Shown here in pieces: positions 6,688 to 8,943 of a DNA stretch of 8,943 bases (positions within the stretch are counted from its first letter, which is position 1; every line of letters starts with the position of its first letter). A program made the position numbers and the translations under genes. The notes beneath the pieces are model-generated. The model worked only from the letters and a program-made list of their open reading frames with translations. It was not told where the DNA came from and did not search any database. This stretch comes from Actinomycetes bacterium (GTDB lineage: Bacteria > Actinomycetota > Acidimicrobiia > UBA5794). The DNA lies in contig JAUVQC010000040.1 of the NCBI GenBank assembly GCA_030598305.1, positions 1-8,943 of the forward strand, given 5' to 3'.

Positions 6688-8439
6688 ATGGATTTCGAGC
6701 AGAGACGGTTGGCCGCGATATGGTTCGCAGACATCGTCGGCTATTCGCGGCTCATGGCTGAAGATGAAGCTGGAACGCTGGCTGCGCTCAGGGCGCACAT
6801 CAATGTCGTCGAACCGGTCATCCTGAACCAGGGCGGTCGCATTGTTAAGTCGACGGGCGATGGCATGTTGGTCGAGTTTCCCTCCGCTGTCGCAGCAGTC
6901 ATCGCATCCGTTGAGGTTCAAGACGTCATGCGAACGCGAAACACCGAGATTCCCGAACCTCGCAGGATGCGTTTTCGGATCGGCATCAACCTTGGTGACG
7001 TCGTCTTTGATGAAACCGGTGATGTATTCGGCGATGGAGTCAACATTGCAGCGCGCGTGGAATCGGTCGCCGATCCAGGCGGAGTTTCTGTGACCGATGT
7101 CGTCCATCAAGCCGTCAGGGGCAAAGTCGAATTCGAATTCGCCGACGATGGCGAGCACAGCCTGAAGAACATTCCGAGGCCCGTCCACGTGTGGAAGGTC
7201 GCCTCAGCGGTGGAGGCTGGTTCCATCCGCCCATCGCCGACAACTCGCACACTCGCCACCGTTGCAGTTCTTCCTTTCGACAACATGAGCGGCGACGCGG
7301 AGCAGGAGTATTTCGCCGACGGCATCACAGAGGATCTGCTCACGGCGCTGTCGTATCACAGCGATCTTGCTGTCGTCGCACGTAATTCCACGTTCGCCTA
7401 CAAGGGGAGATCTGCCGATATTCGGACGATTGCACGGGACCTGGACGCGACCCATGTCGTCGAAGGAAGCGTGCGGCGATCGGACGGTCGGCTCAGGGTC
7501 ACTGCTCAGCTCATCGATGCCGAGTCGGGACATCACGTATGGGCCGAAAAATACGATCGCGATCTCACGGACATCTTCGATCTCCAGGATGAGTTGGTTG
7601 GCACCATCATCGGAAAACTGATGCCGACGTTGTGGAAGGGAGCAGCCAGCCGCATGGCAAGGCGAGACGTGTCGTCCTTCGATGCGTGGGATCTCACGAT
7701 CAAGGGTCAATTCCTGGTTAATACGTTCGAGGAGACCGAGATTCTCAGAGGTCTGGAGTTTTTCGACAGGGCAAGAGCGTTGGACCCAGAATTCGTTGCA
7801 GCGGTGGCGCGTTCAGCCCTTGCGTGGTTCTTCCTGGCATGGTCGGGGTGGCGCGACGACACGACCAATCCGTGGAAGCGAGGGCAGGATGACGCAAAGT
7901 CGGCACTTCGGCTCGATGATGACGACTACCTCGCTCTCTCCGCGATGGCTCTTGCGACGGCCACCTGGGGTGATACGGATGGCGGTGTTGAGTATGCCCG
8001 CCGGGTGATCGATATCAATCCGTACGGTATGTTCGGTCATCAGATGTTGGGTAACAGCCTCGACAAGGGAGGTAAGCATCTGGAGGCGATTGCTCCCTTG
8101 AGTGAGGCCTGGCGTTTGGCGCGCCATGAGCCGTTCCGTTTCGATGTAGCGAATGACCTTGCACACGCGCACTACATGGCTCGCAATTATCAGCCTGCGC
8201 TGACATGGGGTCTCAAGTCCGTGCAGCTCAATGACGAGTACCTCCAGTCGCATCTCGTGTTGGCTGCAACGTTCGCGCAGCTTGGTCGAATCGAGGATGC
8301 CCAACCGCACGTCCGAGAAATTCTCAAGGTACGACCCAATTTCAGCTGTTCCAAGCACAGATCCCGGCTTGCGTACGTTGTTGAGGATGACCGCGATCAG
8401 ATGATCGATGGCCTTTCCATGGCGGGGTTGCCCGGGTAG
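6688..8439 (+). CDS. Class III adenylate cyclase with TolB-N-like domain and TPR repeats
   Basis: 583 residues, three parts. Residues ~5-165 are a class III cyclase catalytic domain with all expected active-site residues: metal ligands D15 (FADIVGYS) and D58 (KSTGDG), base-recognising K54 and D116, and transition-state N119 and R123 (FGDGVNIAAR). The lysine/aspartate pair favours ATP over GTP, so cAMP is the likely product. Residues ~190-312 match the TolB N-terminal-like module often found after such cyclases (TVAVLPFDNMSGD, FADGITEDLLTAL, YVVEGSVR-like THVVEGSVRRSDG, QLIDAESGHHVWAEKYDR). Residues ~345-552 are helical TPR-type repeats (for example AKSALRLDDDDY, EYARRVIDINPYG, LKVRPNF), probably a protein-binding sensor. 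No signal peptide or membrane segment is seen, so it is predicted cytoplasmic. The domain set is one I associate mainly with rhizobia and other Proteobacteria. The input signal is unknown. Start is the ATG just before the conserved domain, with no ribosome-binding site. Confidence 0.92.
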   Translation: MDFEQRRLAAIWFADIVGYSRLMAEDEAGTLAALRAHINVVEPVILNQGGRIVKSTGDGMLVEFPSAVAAVIASVEVQDVMRTRNTEIPEPRRMRFRIGINLGDVVFDETGDVFGDGVNIAARVESVADPGGVSVTDVVHQAVRGKVEFEFADDGEHSLKNIPRPVHVWKVASAVEAGSIRPSPTTRTLATVAVLPFDNMSGDAEQEYFADGITEDLLTALSYHSDLAVVARNSTFAYKGRSADIRTIARDLDATHVVEGSVRRSDGRLRVTAQLIDAESGHHVWAEKYDRDLTDIFDLQDELVGTIIGKLMPTLWKGAASRMARRDVSSFDAWDLTIKGQFLVNTFEETEILRGLEFFDRARALDPEFVAAVARSALAWFFLAWSGWRDDTTNPWKRGQDDAKSALRLDDDDYLALSAMALATATWGDTDGGVEYARRVIDINPYGMFGHQMLGNSLDKGGKHLEAIAPLSEAWRLARHEPFRFDVANDLAHAHYMARNYQPALTWGLKSVQLNDEYLQSHLVLAATFAQLGRIEDAQPHVREILKVRPNFSCSKHRSRLAYVVEDDRDQMIDGLSMAGLPG

Positions 8440-8471
8440 CCGCGTCCGCACCACTCCAGGAACCCCTGCAC

Positions 8472-8505
8472 AGCCCACAGAACCACGGAATCACTTCTGT
8501 GGGTT
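8472..8505. terminator. Perfect 9-bp inverted repeat after the cyclase gene; terminator or operator
   Basis: CCCACAGAA (8474-8482) pairs exactly with TTCTGTGGG (8495-8503), extended by a G-T and an A-T pair to 11 bp, around a 12-base loop. It lies 32 bases after the cyclase stop, the right place for a terminator, but no T-tract follows on the + strand. It also lies just upstream of the -10-like TAGGGT of the next gene, so a dimeric-regulator operator is an equal alternative. Confidence 0.5.
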
Positions 8506-8519
8506 CGCCGCGGGTGCTC

Positions 8520-8525
8520 TAGGGT
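8520..8525 (+). promoter_or_regulatory. Possible -10 element (TAGGGT) for a leaderless transcript of the last gene
   Basis: TAGGGT fits TANNNT and ends 6 bases before the ATG at 8532, as in front of pcrA and the cyclase gene. The G-rich bases between it and the ATG are too close to act as a normal ribosome-binding site. No clear -35 is seen. Confidence 0.4.
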
Positions 8526-8531
8526 TGGGGT

Positions 8532-8943
8532 ATGTACGCAGAGGCATACGCACGCGGACAGGGGCGGGTCGTCGAGTTCATGGATGGGCGCGACGCTGAC
8601 ATTGCGGTCCCGGCTACGCCCGAGTGGTCTGCGCTTGATGTGCTCAGGCACCTCACCGGCGTGTCCTTCGACGTACTGCACCGCAACTTCGACGGATTTG
8701 CGAGTGATGCGTGGACCGAGGAGCACCTCGTCCTGCGACGTCATATGTCCTTTGGCGAGGTCATTGTCGAGTGGGACGACATCATCGGTCCTGCGTCGCT
8801 GGTCCTCGACCGTGTGGAGAGCCTCGACCTGCCGTCGACGATCCATTCTGCGGCCGGGGTGATCACGCCTGGAGTCATTCCCGCCATGGCGATCAGCGAC
8901 CTTCTCCACCATGAGTTCGATCTCAGGAATGCATACGGCGACA
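8532..8943 (+). CDS. Maleylpyruvate isomerase/DinB-like mycothiol-dependent metalloenzyme family, N-terminal part; 3' end missing
   Basis: 137 codons are visible and the frame is still open at the window end. The pattern is that of the mycothiol-dependent maleylpyruvate isomerase N-terminal domain, a DinB-type four-helix bundle. An early helix leads to TPEWSALDVLRHLTG with a probable metal-ligand histidine H40, and a late helix carries LLHHEFDLRNAYG with H126/H127, E128 and D130, matching the family's H-x-x-D-x-R type motif. Known members bind a divalent metal and use mycothiol for isomerisation, S-transfer or detoxification, but most are uncharacterised and the substrate cannot be read from sequence. 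The start is the ATG at 8532, which begins the family-like helix (YAEAYARGQGRVVEF); there is no Shine-Dalgarno site. The nearest other gene is the cyclase, 92 bases upstream across an inverted repeat, so it is probably a separate unit. The C-terminal part, which would settle the subfamily, is absent. Confidence 0.72.
   Translation, partial: MYAEAYARGQGRVVEFMDGRDADIAVPATPEWSALDVLRHLTGVSFDVLHRNFDGFASDAWTEEHLVLRRHMSFGEVIVEWDDIIGPASLVLDRVESLDLPSTIHSAAGVITPGVIPAMAISDLLHHEFDLRNAYGD

Noticed and set aside
7129..7140. GAATTCGAATTC tandem hexamer inside the cyclase gene
   Set aside because: Encodes the in-frame residues EFEF of the cyclase domain; a coincidence of codons.
1..8943. Search for CRISPR repeats, tRNAs, riboswitches, IS ends or toxin-antitoxin pairs
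   Set aside because: No regularly spaced repeats, tRNA-like folds, transposase motifs or small gene pairs were seen; non-coding gaps are all under 100 bases, too short for most such elements.

Overview
This is a GC-rich bacterial chromosome segment with tightly packed genes. It most likely comes from an actinomycete-type bacterium (Actinomycetota, perhaps the Acidimicrobiia; the rank below phylum is a guess). The reasons are the heavy use of C or G at third codon positions, a gene start of the mycothiol-dependent maleylpyruvate isomerase/DinB-like type, and a start architecture in which several genes have no Shine-Dalgarno site but carry a TANNNT -10 element 6-8 bases before the start codon. 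The region looks like core chromosome. I see no insertion sequence, CRISPR array, tRNA, rRNA or phage gene.

Layout. 1-966 (+) is the 3' end of a hybrid CheA kinase: end of the ATPase domain, CheW-like domain, then a receiver domain. 1000-3183 (+) is a complete UvrD/PcrA DNA helicase. 3246-4019 (-) is a FetB-type (UPF0014) membrane permease, convergent with pcrA and without its usual ATPase partner in the window. Facing away from it, 4081-6641 (+) is a three-gene operon: a stand-alone methylmalonyl-CoA mutase cobalamin-binding subunit, then sucC and sucD (succinyl-CoA synthetase beta and alpha). 6688-8439 (+) encodes a class III adenylate cyclase joined to a TolB-N-like domain and TPR repeats. 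After a perfect 9-bp inverted repeat, 8532-8943 (+) begins a mycothiol-dependent/DinB-like metalloenzyme that runs off the end.

How they work together. The clearest functional unit is the 4081-6641 operon. Methylmalonyl-CoA mutase makes succinyl-CoA, and SucCD turns it into succinate with nucleotide triphosphate gain, so the genes together suggest a propionyl-CoA/methylmalonyl-CoA route feeding the TCA cycle. The catalytic mutase subunit must lie elsewhere. The other genes are probably independent transcription units: signalling (CheA, cyclase), DNA repair (PcrA) and transport (FetB).

I did not find a convincing new multi-gene system. The points most worth a second look are the repeated leaderless-type gene starts, an atypical SucD N-terminal region (shortened CoA loop plus an insertion of about 19 residues), and the cobalamin-subunit/sucCD operon.
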